A DNA stretch of 38,715 bases from Clostridia bacterium. Its GTDB lineage: Bacteria > Bacillota > Clostridia > Oscillospirales > CAG-272. The notes below the pieces were generated by a model. The model was not told the DNA's origin. It did no database searches and saw nothing but the letters and a program-made list of their open reading frames with translations. Shown here piece after piece: positions 1-8,053 of this stretch (the first letter of the stretch is position 1; each line of letters begins with the position of its first letter). Position numbers and translations under genes: made by a program. The stretch spans positions 1-38,715 of the forward strand of contig JAFUNF010000027.1 in the NCBI GenBank assembly GCA_017473085.1, in the 5' to 3' direction.

Positions 1-6
1 TAATGT

Positions 7-69
7 CCTCCTAATGTGTTTTTGTTTGTGCAACTGGCAGGTCGCTCTTTCATTATACCACATTAGGAG
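7..69 (-). promoter_or_regulatory. Leftward promoter and ribosome site for a gene beyond the left edge
   Basis: On the minus strand a perfect TATAAT (plus 52-57) is preceded by TGG, giving an extended -10. No good -35 is visible at the usual distance. About 40 bases downstream lies AGGAGG (plus 7-12), six bases from the window edge, so a leftward gene probably starts just outside. An 11-base inverted repeat, CTCCTAATGTG at 8-18 and its complement at 59-69, brackets the region. One arm overlaps the ribosome site and the other sits just upstream of the -10. That placement would suit an operator, which is inference. Confidence 0.6.
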
Positions 70-105
70 TTTTTCTTTTTTACTCATCGGCTTTAGCCTC
101 TACTG

Positions 106-132
106 AACCACGCGACTATCGCGTGGTTTTCG
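106..132 (+). terminator. Hairpin with T-run
   Basis: A perfect 10-base stem (106-115 with 119-128) has a three-base loop and is followed by TTTT on the plus strand. It has the form of an intrinsic terminator for rightward transcription, but no rightward gene ends here. It may belong to the hairpin-rich repeat material of this edge. Confidence 0.45.
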
Positions 133-142
133 TTGACACAAC

Positions 143-174
143 AAAATCACTTGTGGTGACCCACAAGTGATTTT
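143..174 (-). terminator. Bidirectional terminator behind the 161-aa membrane protein gene
   Basis: The arms 143-156 and 161-174 form a perfect 14-base stem with loop TGAC, with A-run and T-run ends so it would work in both directions. It lies 115 bases past the stop of the leftward gene ending at 289. The stem core AATCACTTGTG recurs in the terminator at 10041-10068. Confidence 0.7.
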
Positions 175-199
175 TTGTTTGTGCATTAAGAAAATGAAT

Positions 200-253
200 A
201 CAGGCAAGGTTGCATGTCTTCACTGCCTTCTTTGTTATTCGTTCTTACCTGTC
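200..253. repeat. 55-bp repeat, copy 1
   Basis: The segment begins ACAGGCAAGG and ends TTACCTGTC. It matches 923-977 along its whole length with a handful of substitutions and one single-base gap. Both copies lie just beyond the 3' end of a small leftward gene (36 and 66 bases away). The short inverted arms at the left part of copy 2 are imperfect here. Confidence 0.75.
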
Positions 254-288
254 TTTTCATACTTTCTTGACTTTCATCTCTATGGCAT

Positions 289-774
289 TTATTTTTGTTC
301 ATTAATGTCTAAATGTTCGTACACAAACTGTTTTGAGTATTTCGCTCTCAACATGCAGTACGTCTCGTTTTCTATCATATCGCCACAGCCTTCAAGTAAA
401 AACTGTTCGCCAGTTTCAAGATTTTCAACAAAAACATTAGAGCTCCATGTACCATATAATAAGCTCATTTTTGTTTTGACTTCTTTTACAACTATTCTTA
501 TTTCTTTATGGCTTTCAGCACAATCCTTTTTTGAATTTATACAAACAAGCAATATATATTTGGCAAAAACCACTATCAAGCCTATTAGTAAGCATACTAT
601 TCCAAAGCTTAACCAGGTCGTTGTCTCTGTATCTCCACTCTTAATTTCAGCCACTCTATTAATAGCTAATATTACAATCAGCACACACAAAACAACGCAA
701 AATACAATGCCAATTATTACACTTATTTTTTGATCTTCTTTTATCTTTTGCTTTAACCTATCTTCCATATCCAT
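289..774 (-). CDS. Small two-helix membrane protein, function unknown
   Basis: This 161-residue protein is not one I recognise. It has a charged N-terminus, a first hydrophobic helix at about residues 18-38, a polar turn containing GDTETTT, and a second helix at about 54-78. A soluble C-terminal half of some 80 residues follows and contains the stretch FVENLETGEQFLLEG. The start is ATG at 774 with GAGG ten bases upstream; the ATG two codons later is possible. It stands alone, and its 3' flank carries the same 55-bp repeat as the immunity-like gene ending at 1043. It may therefore be a second stranded immunity-type cassette gene, which is inference from context only. The reading frame is intact and the hydrophobic pattern is convincing. 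Confidence 0.6.
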   Translation of the reverse strand: MDMEDRLKQKIKEDQKISVIIGIVFCVVLCVLIVILAINRVAEIKSGDTETTTWLSFGIVCLLIGLIVVFAKYILLVCINSKKDCAESHKEIRIVVKEVKTKMSLLYGTWSSNVFVENLETGEQFLLEGCGDMIENETYCMLRAKYSKQFVYEHLDINEQK

Positions 775-921
775 AAGTTGTGTACCTCTATGATATTTGT
801 CAATTATTTGTAATTTTTAGTAGTAAAGTGTCAAAACACTTACGTTGTGGTTCCCAAGCATCGTATTATTTTTTACCACAGAAGTGCTTGTGCTGTTAAT
901 TATTGCAATTATATTTATGGA

Positions 922-977
922 GACAGGCAACATTGCCTGTCTTCACTGTTTTTCTTTGTTATTCATTCTTTCCTGTC
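922..977. repeat. 55-bp repeat, copy 2, with palindromic end
   Basis: Bases 923-977 match 200-253 (see copy 1). In this copy bases 922-941 form a near-perfect palindrome, GACAGGCAA and TTGCCTGTC around a two-base centre, so the left end could fold as a hairpin. It lies 66 bases beyond the stop of the leftward gene ending at 1043. Confidence 0.75.
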
Positions 978-1042
978 GAGAGGATAACTACACTCTCGCA
1001 AGTTTGTGTTTGATGTTTAATATTAATTCGCTAATGAGATAA

Positions 1043-1402
1043 TTATATTTTTAAACCAAATATACTTTTTTTGTTATTAATCTCGGTTGCAATTATTTTT
1101 GCAATCATTTCCCAGTAATCATTTCTCTCATCCTTAAAAAGCCATTTTACACCTTTATGAATTTTGTAAAATTGACCAACCACTTTAGGATATTCTTCAA
1201 TAAGATTTATTTTTTTTGAAATCATATCATATTTCACAAAAATTGCTGATTCATTAAATTGTTTCCATTCATAAAATTCAATGTATCCATTTTTATTATT
1301 AAAGACATAATGATTTCCTCTATCATTATTAAATTCAAAAGTAAAACCATATTCTTCAATTAAAAATTTTAATTTATTTTTAATAATATCTAAAGTAGTC
1401 AT
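1043..1402 (-). CDS. Probable immunity protein of a stranded toxin cassette
   Basis: This soluble, lysine-rich 119-residue protein has no signal peptide or membrane helix and I do not recognise its family. Its position is informative. It starts 11 bases after the stop of a toxin C-terminus fragment on the same strand, with AGGAG seven bases before the ATG. That is the usual arrangement of an immunity gene behind a polymorphic toxin tip. Aromatic-rich segments such as YIEFYEWKQF and KGVKWLFKDE fit a small alpha/beta immunity fold but prove nothing. It is more AT-rich than the housekeeping genes of the window, consistent with horizontal movement. The product is likely cytoplasmic and would bind the cognate toxin domain. 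Confidence 0.55.
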   Translation of the reverse strand: MTTLDIIKNKLKFLIEEYGFTFEFNNDRGNHYVFNNKNGYIEFYEWKQFNESAIFVKYDMISKKINLIEEYPKVVGQFYKIHKGVKWLFKDERNDYWEMIAKIIATEINNKKSIFGLKI

Positions 1403-1413
1403 CTAACTTCTCC

Positions 1414-1710
1414 TTAAAAAAAGTGGTAAGGTAATTTCCAAATATTACGATATTTCCAAATGTTTAATAAAATCCTTTCAAAGAAATAACTTGAACTTCT
1501 AGCTGTTCTTCCAATATCAATTCCAATATCTATAACTGTATAACCTTTTCTAAGTTTACCATATAACCAAGCCATATTATCTGCCTTACCAGCTATTTCG
1601 GCTAAAACTTTTCCGCCTTTACCTAAATCACTCAATCTATCATATGCTTTAAACCCATCATATAAATTATCTGTGGAGACAGGGGACGGTTCCTTGTCTC
1701 TGTGATTCAC
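1414..1710 (-). pseudogene. Stranded C-terminal tip of an Rhs/wall-associated-type toxin
   Basis: The open frame encodes 98 residues. The first ~15 come from a REP-like hairpin (1676-1700) and resemble no protein. From about residue 16 the sequence looks like the end of an Rhs-type or other polymorphic toxin: a glycine-rich linker, then GYTVIDIGIDIGRTARSSS, then an aromatic end with NIWKYRNIWKLPYHF. I know very similar tails from RHS-repeat toxins of Firmicutes, but this is memory and not a search. The only start is GTG at 1710 with no ribosome site before it. The delivery part of the toxin is missing, so this is most likely a displaced tip left behind by recombination. The likely immunity gene follows 11 bases downstream. 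Confidence 0.6.
1676..1700. repeat. REP-like hairpin
   Basis: Bases 1676-1700 start GAGACAGGGGACGG and end TTGTCTC. They fold into an 11-pair hairpin with two G-T pairs and a CGG loop. Hairpins containing GGGACGGTTC between GAGACA and TGTCTC are, from memory, a common dispersed repeat in Clostridia. It lies exactly at the broken 5' end of the toxin fragment. Confidence 0.6.
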
Positions 1711-1780
1711 TAATTGTCAACTATATTTTATCACAGATTTATATATGTGTCAATTGCGTCTTGTTTTTAAAACAAAATCG

Positions 1781-1809
1781 TTTACAAGTGCTTTTATTTA
1801 TGGTAGAAT
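1781..1809 (+). promoter_or_regulatory. Promoter of the GH78-like gene
   Basis: TTTACA at 1781-1786 and TAGAAT at 1804-1809 are separated by 17 bases. Transcription would start about 25 bases before the start codon at 1840. Confidence 0.65.
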
Positions 1810-1839
1810 TGTGTTAAGTAAAAAAGCGAGGTTTTGGTA

Positions 1840-3723
1840 ATGGGCGTTTTTGAAAAAAGTAAATTTATTTGGTATGAAGAGGAAGCAAAAATTGACAGCT
1901 ATGGGGAATTTTTGCCCACGCTTGAATATTGTGGTGGGGAATGTATTTTTCGCATAAGCTGTGACGGAGATTACACTCTTTTTATAAATGGTAATTATGT
2001 GTCCTCAAATCAATATGGAGATTATGAGCATTACAAATCCTATGACGAAATAGATATTTCCTCTTATCTTACAAAAGGGGAAAATCAGATGACTATTTTG
2101 GTGTGGCACTTTGGAAAGGACTCTCAAAGATACAAGCACTACAAGGCTGGGGTAATATTTGAAGCTTTGGTAGATGGCAAGCTTGCTTTGGTTAGTAATT
2201 CCCACACTCCCTCAAGAAAAAGCAAAGCATACACAAGTGGCAAGCAAAGGCTTATTTCCTCTCAATTAGGCTTTACCTATGAGTGCAATTGCAGAGATGA
2301 AATTCCTGAAAAGCCACACACCTGTGTTGAAATTGACAAAAAATGCAATTTTGTACCTCGTCCCAACAAGCGTCTTTGTCTTGGAGATTTTGTGCCTGCT
2401 ACTGAAATTTACAACAAGGGTGGCAGAAAAATTGTTCTTGACTTAGGCAAAGAATACGTAGGACTTTTATCCTTTGAAATTGAAGTAGATAAGCAATGCT
2501 ATGTTAATATTGCTTATGGAGAACATTTGAAAAACGGTCTTGTGCCAAGGCGTATTCATGACAGGGACTTCTCTGTTGATTTGCTTGCAAAAAAGGGTAC
2601 AAATACCCATACTAACTATATGCTAAGGCTTGCCTGCCGATATTTGGAAATCACCTCCTTTTATCCTGTTGTTGTTAAAAAAATTGGTCTAATTCCTCAA
2701 TACTACAAAGCAACAAGGAAAGAGGTTGACATTGAAAGCACTCTTGATTGTGAAATTTACGATATTTGTATGAATACTCTTGAGCTTTCCATGATGGAGC
2801 ATTACGTGGACTGTCCTTGGCGAGAGCAATGCCTTTATGCTTATGACTCACGCAATCAAATGCTAAGTGGCTATTATGGCTTTGAGGGTGGCAATTTCGA
2901 CTATGCAAGGTCTAACCTTTTGCTAATGAGCAAGGACAATCGTCCTGACGGACTTTTGTCAATTTGCTTTCCCTGCGGTATAGATTTAGTTATTCCGTCA
3001 TTTTGCCTTTACTACGTAATTGCAGTTTGGGAATACCTTTCGCACACAGGGGACAAGTCCCTGATTTATGAGGTTATAGACAAGCTTAAGGAAATTATCA
3101 AGGTCTTCTTGAATAATAAAAAAGGGGACTTAGTGTCTATATTGGAGGGAAATGACTACTGGAATTTTTACGATTGGTCTAAGGGTGCTGACGGAGGCTG
3201 TAGCTATGAGGACCAAATTGACCCATTAATAAATTTGATTTTTATTTTGGCACTTCGTGCTTACGATAATATTTGTAAATATTGCTCTCTTGAAAATGAA
3301 TTTTACTTTGACGAAAAGGAATTTTTAGCAAAAGCAAAGGAAAGATTTTTTAACGAGAGCCTTGGGCTTTGGGAAATGAATGGTATTGCATCTGAGCTTG
3401 TAAATTCTCTTGCTATTTTATCTGGTGCTTCACAGAGTAAGGAGGCCAAGGAAATTTGCAAAAAGCTTAGTGAAAATCAGCTTGAGAGCTGTTCCCTTAG
3501 TATGAAATGCTTTAAGTATGATGCTCTTTTAAAAATCGACCCACAATACAAGGACACAATCCTTGAAGAAATACGAAAAACCTACACTCCTATGCTAAAA
3601 ACAGGCACAGCTTGGGAAACTGCCAAGGGCTATGAGGACTTTGACGGTGCAGGTAGCCTTTGCCACGGCTGGAGTGCTATTCCCGTTTATTACTATCACA
3701 AGTTAGGCATTGTAAAACGATAA
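1840..3723 (+). CDS. Short alpha-L-rhamnosidase-like glycoside hydrolase (GH78)
   Basis: A 627-residue protein of the six-hairpin type. The N-terminal ~250 residues are beta-rich and resemble the lectin-like domains of GH78 enzymes. Around residues 320-345 comes HYVDCPWREQCLYAYDSRNQ, matching the family block that carries the proposed acid glutamate. Near the C-terminus, GTAWETAKGY followed by SLCHGWSAIPVYYYHKLG matches the other GH78 landmark. Members are usually longer (about 900 residues), so this is a compact form. No signal peptide is visible, so it should act inside the cell on imported rhamnosides or similar sugars. The ATG at 1840 is preferred over TTG at 1834 because GCGAGG lies eight bases upstream of it. 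It is a single-gene unit with its own promoter and terminator; no sugar importer is adjacent. The exact substrate is unknown. Confidence 0.75.
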   Translation: MGVFEKSKFIWYEEEAKIDSYGEFLPTLEYCGGECIFRISCDGDYTLFINGNYVSSNQYGDYEHYKSYDEIDISSYLTKGENQMTILVWHFGKDSQRYKHYKAGVIFEALVDGKLALVSNSHTPSRKSKAYTSGKQRLISSQLGFTYECNCRDEIPEKPHTCVEIDKKCNFVPRPNKRLCLGDFVPATEIYNKGGRKIVLDLGKEYVGLLSFEIEVDKQCYVNIAYGEHLKNGLVPRRIHDRDFSVDLLAKKGTNTHTNYMLRLACRYLEITSFYPVVVKKIGLIPQYYKATRKEVDIESTLDCEIYDICMNTLELSMMEHYVDCPWREQCLYAYDSRNQMLSGYYGFEGGNFDYARSNLLLMSKDNRPDGLLSICFPCGIDLVIPSFCLYYVIAVWEYLSHTGDKSLIYEVIDKLKEIIKVFLNNKKGDLVSILEGNDYWNFYDWSKGADGGCSYEDQIDPLINLIFILALRAYDNICKYCSLENEFYFDEKEFLAKAKERFFNESLGLWEMNGIASELVNSLAILSGASQSKEAKEICKKLSENQLESCSLSMKCFKYDALLKIDPQYKDTILEEIRKTYTPMLKTGTAWETAKGYEDFDGAGSLCHGWSAIPVYYYHKLGIVKR

Positions 3724-3726
3724 AAC

Positions 3727-3752
3727 AAAAGAAGGACTTGCGTCCTTCTTTT
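3727..3752. terminator. Shared bidirectional terminator
   Basis: The arms 3727-3737 and 3742-3752 pair perfectly around loop TTGC, with A and T ends. The hairpin sits between the convergent stops of the GH78-like gene (3723) and the ABC exporter (3754) and would end both transcripts. Confidence 0.85.
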
Positions 3753-3753
3753 A

Positions 3754-5577
3754 TTATGCCTTGTATTTTTCTGCTTGTAGGTTGAACGTATGGGCATATT
3801 TTCCACCCTGCTTCATTAGTTGCTCGTGAGAGCCGTTTTCGATAATTTTTCCCTTTTCGAGCATATAAATTTTATCAACGTGTCTTGTCGTTGACAAGCG
3901 ATGGGTTATAAATATAACTGCCTTATCTCTTGCGTTTTTATCAATACCCAGATTGAGATTATATTCAGCAATCGGGTCAAGTGCGCTTGACGGCTCGTCC
4001 ATAATCAAAAGCTCGTTATCGTGAGCAAAGGCTCTTGCAATTGCAAGCTTTTGATTTTCTCCACCTGATAGCTCTGTGCCTGTCGAATAAAATTCTCTTG
4101 TAAGCTCTGTATGTATTCCCTGTGGTAGGCTTTTTAGCTTATCTCCAAAGGTGCTATCGGTAAGCGCATTAAGAACTACTCTCTCCTTATCCTCAGTGTA
4201 TACGTCTCCTAAAACGTTTTCAGCAACCGTAGCAGAAAACACCTTGTAATCCTGAAATACTGCTCCCATTTTCTTGCGTAGGCTGTTCAGGTCGTATTCC
4301 TTTATGTTTATTCCGTTTATTAGGATTTCACCCTCGGTAACATCATAAAGTCGCATTATGAGCTTGGTTGCTGTGGTTTTGCCTGCTCCGTTATAGCCAA
4401 CAAAGGCTATTCTTTCGCCCTTATTTAGCTTAAAGCTTACATCGTTTAAAACGTACTCCTTATCGTATTTAAAGGACACGTTTTTAAACTCCAGACTTTC
4501 AAAGGCATCCAAGTAAACGCTTCCCGACTTAATTTTAGCCTCTGTCTCTAAAAAGCCTCTTACCTTGTCTGCAAACAAGGAGTCCTTATTCATAGAAACA
4601 AATTTATTTTGAAGGTCGTATATGAGATATTTTAGCTTCCAGCCAGCAGTAACTGCTGCTGAAAAGCCACCTATTAGCACACCTGAATCGCTTTGGAATA
4701 GTCCATGTGCCATATAAAGAATGATGAAAATAGTCAAGCCTTGACTTAAAATCAAGGAAATTGCCCTTATAATACTCGACTTTATATTATATCTACGATT
4801 TTCCTTTAGCTGTATTCTTGTAGTCTCATCATATTCATTGATAAGATTTTCAGATACGTCAGTAAGTCTTATTTCCTTTGCGTAGTTGGAAAGAGAAAAG
4901 AACCTTTCAATGTACCAGGTTTTTCTCCATAGCTCGTTCATTTCCAAATCATATTGATAGGCAAAGCCGTTGCCAATTATTCTTACAATCATATTGACAA
5001 TTGATACACCAAGAATAATCAAGGCGATTTTATAGTCAACTGTCATAATAACCGTTACAATTGAAACCGAGGCTACTAAAGCTCTTATTAAATCTCCAAG
5101 CTGGTCAATGGTATTTACGATACTCTTATCGCAATTTTGCATTGAATAGATAAAATCGTTGTAAAACTCAGGTGTATCGTAGCAGGACAGGTCAATGTCG
5201 CTTGCCTTGACGAAAAAGCTTTTATGAATAAGTCTGATAAAGTTTAGCTTATGCTTTGGGTTAAGTAGCTTGTAATACCAAGCAAAGAATAGCTCGTATA
5301 GGAGAGTATATACTCCCATCATAGCAGTCAATATCAGTATATTTCTTAGATATTGTTCCTTGTTTTCTGAGCCTACTGCCATATCAAGCATATTTAAAAT
5401 TTGGGTAGTAAAAAATATCCCGACACCGTGATTCAAGCCTGTAAAGAAGCCCATTACAAGTCGCATAATAACCATAACCTTATCCATTTTAAATGCCATC
5501 TTTAGAATGAAAAGGTTGTTTTGTATTGATTTCTTAAAGGGGACTCTTGGCTTTTTCTGTACACTTCTTACTTTCAT
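3754..5577 (-). CDS. ABC exporter half, permease fused to ATPase (second subunit)
   Basis: A 607-residue half-transporter. The first ~330 residues hold several hydrophobic segments of an exporter-type membrane domain. The ATPase domain follows, with Walker A GYNGAGKTT near residue 395, signature LSGGENQ near 505, Walker B LLIMDEPSSALD near 525 and the switch histidine in ITHRLS near 560. All ATPase landmarks are intact. The ATG overlaps the TGA of the upstream half-transporter by four bases and has a strong GGAGG within that gene, so the two are translationally coupled and should pair as a heterodimer in the cytoplasmic membrane. Export of a peptide, lipid or drug is typical of the family; the cargo cannot be inferred. 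Confidence 0.9.
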   Translation of the reverse strand: MKVRSVQKKPRVPFKKSIQNNLFILKMAFKMDKVMVIMRLVMGFFTGLNHGVGIFFTTQILNMLDMAVGSENKEQYLRNILILTAMMGVYTLLYELFFAWYYKLLNPKHKLNFIRLIHKSFFVKASDIDLSCYDTPEFYNDFIYSMQNCDKSIVNTIDQLGDLIRALVASVSIVTVIMTVDYKIALIILGVSIVNMIVRIIGNGFAYQYDLEMNELWRKTWYIERFFSLSNYAKEIRLTDVSENLINEYDETTRIQLKENRRYNIKSSIIRAISLILSQGLTIFIILYMAHGLFQSDSGVLIGGFSAAVTAGWKLKYLIYDLQNKFVSMNKDSLFADKVRGFLETEAKIKSGSVYLDAFESLEFKNVSFKYDKEYVLNDVSFKLNKGERIAFVGYNGAGKTTATKLIMRLYDVTEGEILINGINIKEYDLNSLRKKMGAVFQDYKVFSATVAENVLGDVYTEDKERVVLNALTDSTFGDKLKSLPQGIHTELTREFYSTGTELSGGENQKLAIARAFAHDNELLIMDEPSSALDPIAEYNLNLGIDKNARDKAVIFITHRLSTTRHVDKIYMLEKGKIIENGSHEQLMKQGGKYAHTFNLQAEKYKA

Positions 5578-7439
5578 ACCTGTCCCTCCTCTATATCAAT
5601 ATAGTTTTGAGCTTGCTTTCTGAACATATCTACATATTCACCATTTAAAGCCATAAGCTCAGAATGAGTTCCACTTTCGATAATTTCTCCATCCTTTAGC
5701 ATATATATTCTGTCAGCACTTACTGCACTTGAAAGTCTATGAGATATAAAAACCATACCCTTTCCCTTGCCCATTTCCATCATTCCTGTATACATTTTGC
5801 TTTCTGCAACAGGGTCAAGTGCCGATGTAGGCTCGTCAAGAACTACAAAGGGAGAGTTTTTAAGAAACGCGTGGGCAATAGCAAGCTTTTGTCCCTCTCC
5901 AACGGACAAAACAGCTCCCTTTTCACTAAATTCCTTAGTTAAAAGTGTGTCTATTCCATTTTCTAATGACATTATTTTTTCATAGGCTCCACTAAGCTTT
6001 AACGCCTCGATTACCTTTTCCTCGTCCCCTTCCCTTTTTGGACGCATCAGGACATTTTCTATAACAGGCAGAGCTATAAGCTTAAAATCCTGAAATACGA
6101 CACTGAACAGGCTTCTGTATTCCTTAACCTTAAGCTCTCTTACATCGTCGTTTCCTATGGTAACCTTACCATTTATTGGGTCATAAAGCCTTAAAAGTAG
6201 CTTAACAAGTGTGCTTTTTCCCGCACCATTGTGCCCTACTAAGGCAATTTTTTCCTTTGGATTTATTTCCAGATTTATATTTTTTAAAACGTACTTGTCG
6301 CTTCCCTCGTATTTGAAGGATACATTTTCTAACTTTATCGTTCCTACATTTACATCCCTTGCATCAGGCTTGTCCTTAACCTTAGGCTCATAATCAAGAA
6401 ATTCCCTCAAGTCCTGAATAAAAAGTGACTTTTCGTGCAAGTGAAAATATTGGTTAGTTATGTTTATAAATGTGCCTGAAAGCTCTGATACTGAGTTTAT
6501 AACAACAGCACAGCCACCTAATCCAAGTGCCACTCCCCAGGGCAATATTCCAAAGGCAGACAAGACTGCGTATGCAATTGCTAAGGGATTAGCCAGTATG
6601 CTTGAAAGCTTGTTTCCAAGAATATCCAGTGCCATTTCTATTTTTCCGTATTTGTCAACGACACCCATACGTCCATCTGATGCCTCGTCGTATTTATTGA
6701 GCATAAAGCTTTTTGCATTTGTAAGGCGCATTTCCTTTGCATAGTCAACAGAGTAAAATACTCTTTGAGCATATTGACATCTTCTGTGAAGGATTTTGTC
6801 CTCGGTTGTATGCTTGTGCCATAGCTCGTTGCTTTTCTTCTTAAAGAAGGAGCCTATAAGTGGAATAAGTGCAAAAACTACAAACACAGGGTCCATTTGG
6901 AACAAAAGTCCACCATATAAAACCATACTTAAAATTGTTCCAAGCAAATAAAAGGTAACATAGGTAACATTAAATATATGGTTTGGCATATCCAAGGTTG
7001 CTCTTACGTATTTGTCATAAAATTCAGGTGTTTCATAGCAGGCAAGCTCTACGCTTTTATTCTTTTCGAATACCATTTTGCTAATTGATGCAGAAATTTT
7101 TATCCTTGCCTGACCCCAGGTAAAGTCTGTGACTAAGCCTATAAGCAGGCTTGAAAGCACGGGCACAAGCATCATAATAACAACGCTTAAGCAAACGTCC
7201 TTAAATTCTACGTTGCCACTTGAATACATATCAATTACGTATTTCAATGAATATGTACCTGTTACAAAATATACCAAGCTGTCTGATAAATAGGAAATAA
7301 GTAAAATTATCATAGAGTCAGGTGCAATTTTAAAGCTTACTCCAAGTGCAAAAAAGGTATTTTTCATAACCTTCCCAAAAGATGCTCGTCTTTTCTTGTC
7401 CTTGTCTGTTGACTTTTTTGTTTTATCCCTTGTATTCAA
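5574..7439 (-). CDS. ABC exporter half, permease fused to ATPase (first subunit)
   Basis: A 621-residue half-transporter. The start is TTG at 7439, nine bases after GGAGG (plus 7449-7453). An ATG at 7499 in the same frame would lie within the promoter and is rejected. A basic N-terminus (KKSTDKDKKRR) precedes the membrane domain, then Walker A GHNGAGKST near residue 406, signature LSVGEGQ near 513, Walker B FVVLDEPTSALD near 535 and ISHRLS near 568. The signature has valine where the second glycine of LSGGQ is usual, while the partner keeps LSGGE. Such asymmetry is common in heterodimeric exporters, so the two ATP sites may be unequal. It overlaps its partner gene by four bases. Confidence 0.9.
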   Translation of the reverse strand: MNTRDKTKKSTDKDKKRRASFGKVMKNTFFALGVSFKIAPDSMIILLISYLSDSLVYFVTGTYSLKYVIDMYSSGNVEFKDVCLSVVIMMLVPVLSSLLIGLVTDFTWGQARIKISASISKMVFEKNKSVELACYETPEFYDKYVRATLDMPNHIFNVTYVTFYLLGTILSMVLYGGLLFQMDPVFVVFALIPLIGSFFKKKSNELWHKHTTEDKILHRRCQYAQRVFYSVDYAKEMRLTNAKSFMLNKYDEASDGRMGVVDKYGKIEMALDILGNKLSSILANPLAIAYAVLSAFGILPWGVALGLGGCAVVINSVSELSGTFINITNQYFHLHEKSLFIQDLREFLDYEPKVKDKPDARDVNVGTIKLENVSFKYEGSDKYVLKNINLEINPKEKIALVGHNGAGKSTLVKLLLRLYDPINGKVTIGNDDVRELKVKEYRSLFSVVFQDFKLIALPVIENVLMRPKREGDEEKVIEALKLSGAYEKIMSLENGIDTLLTKEFSEKGAVLSVGEGQKLAIAHAFLKNSPFVVLDEPTSALDPVAESKMYTGMMEMGKGKGMVFISHRLSSAVSADRIYMLKDGEIIESGTHSELMALNGEYVDMFRKQAQNYIDIEEGQV

Positions 7440-7470
7440 GAAAAATCGCCTCCTTGCATTTTGTATATAT

Positions 7471-7499
7471 ATAATATCACAAAAAATTTTCTTATACAA
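7471..7499 (-). promoter_or_regulatory. Promoter of the ABC exporter operon
   Basis: On the minus strand TTGTAT (plus 7494-7499) and TATTAT (plus 7471-7476) are 17 bases apart. They lie just upstream of the GGAGG and TTG start at 7439. Confidence 0.6.
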
Positions 7500-7541
7500 G
7501 GCTTGTTTTAATGCTTGATTTATGGTATAATAGGTTTGCGA

Positions 7542-7573
7542 AAAAAAGTGATGCTCAAGGGCATCACTTTTTT
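7542..7573 (-). terminator. Terminator of the pts operon
   Basis: The arms 7542-7554 and 7561-7573 form a 13-base stem around TCAAGG. Its downstream arm on the minus strand ends in a T-run. The stem overlaps the stop codon of the IIA gene. Confidence 0.8.
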
Positions 7574-8045
7574 ATATTGTGTAGGTCAGGGCTACCTCGC
7601 AAGCAATCACCTTGCCCTTGTTTACTTCTATTTTGGAAAGGATATCTGGATTGGTTATTATTACCGCTATCGTAGGGTCGTAGCCCTTTTTCTTTAAAAG
7701 CTCAAGGTCCACGGTTGCTATAATTTCTCTCTTTTTTATTTTATCGCCCTTTCTCACCTTGGCAATGAAGCCCTCTCCGTCAAGCTCTATCGTATCAATT
7801 CCTATGTGGATTAGGATTTCTAATCCGTCCTCGCTTAAAATTGTGTATGCGTGTCCACTTTCAAAGGCGTTTACCACCTCGCCGTTTACAGGGGAAAAAA
7901 TCGTACCCTGTGTAGGAATTACCCCAAAGCCCTTCCCTAAAATATCATTTGAAAACACAGGGTCGTTTATTTGTGAGGCATCTATTACCTCGCCCTGTGC
8001 AGGTGAGTATATTTCTCTTTGTTTTTTTCTTTTAAATAAATTCAT
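7572..8045 (-). CDS. crr: PTS glucose-type IIA protein
   Basis: A 157-residue stand-alone IIA domain of the glucose family. It accepts phosphate from HPr and passes it to a IIB domain. The phosphorylated histidine lies in EILIHIGIDT near residue 78 and the second active-site histidine in GHAYTI near 62. The GKGFGVIP and DTIELDGEGF blocks are also typical. The ATG at 8045 is chosen because AAGGAG overlaps the upstream ptsI stop four bases before it; a GTG at 8063 in frame would sit inside ptsI. It is last in ptsH-ptsI-crr and has no attached IIBC, so it must serve permeases encoded elsewhere. A regulatory role like that of enteric IIA is not assumed. Confidence 0.88.
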   Translation of the reverse strand: MNLFKRKKQREIYSPAQGEVIDASQINDPVFSNDILGKGFGVIPTQGTIFSPVNGEVVNAFESGHAYTILSEDGLEILIHIGIDTIELDGEGFIAKVRKGDKIKKREIIATVDLELLKKKGYDPTIAVIITNPDILSKIEVNKGKVIACEVALTYTI

Positions 8046-8053
8046 TTTGCTCC

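Noticed and set aside
7437-7499. Longer start of the first ABC exporter gene at 7499
   Set aside because: The added residues would begin within the -35 box; TTG at 7439 has a proper GGAGG nine bases upstream.
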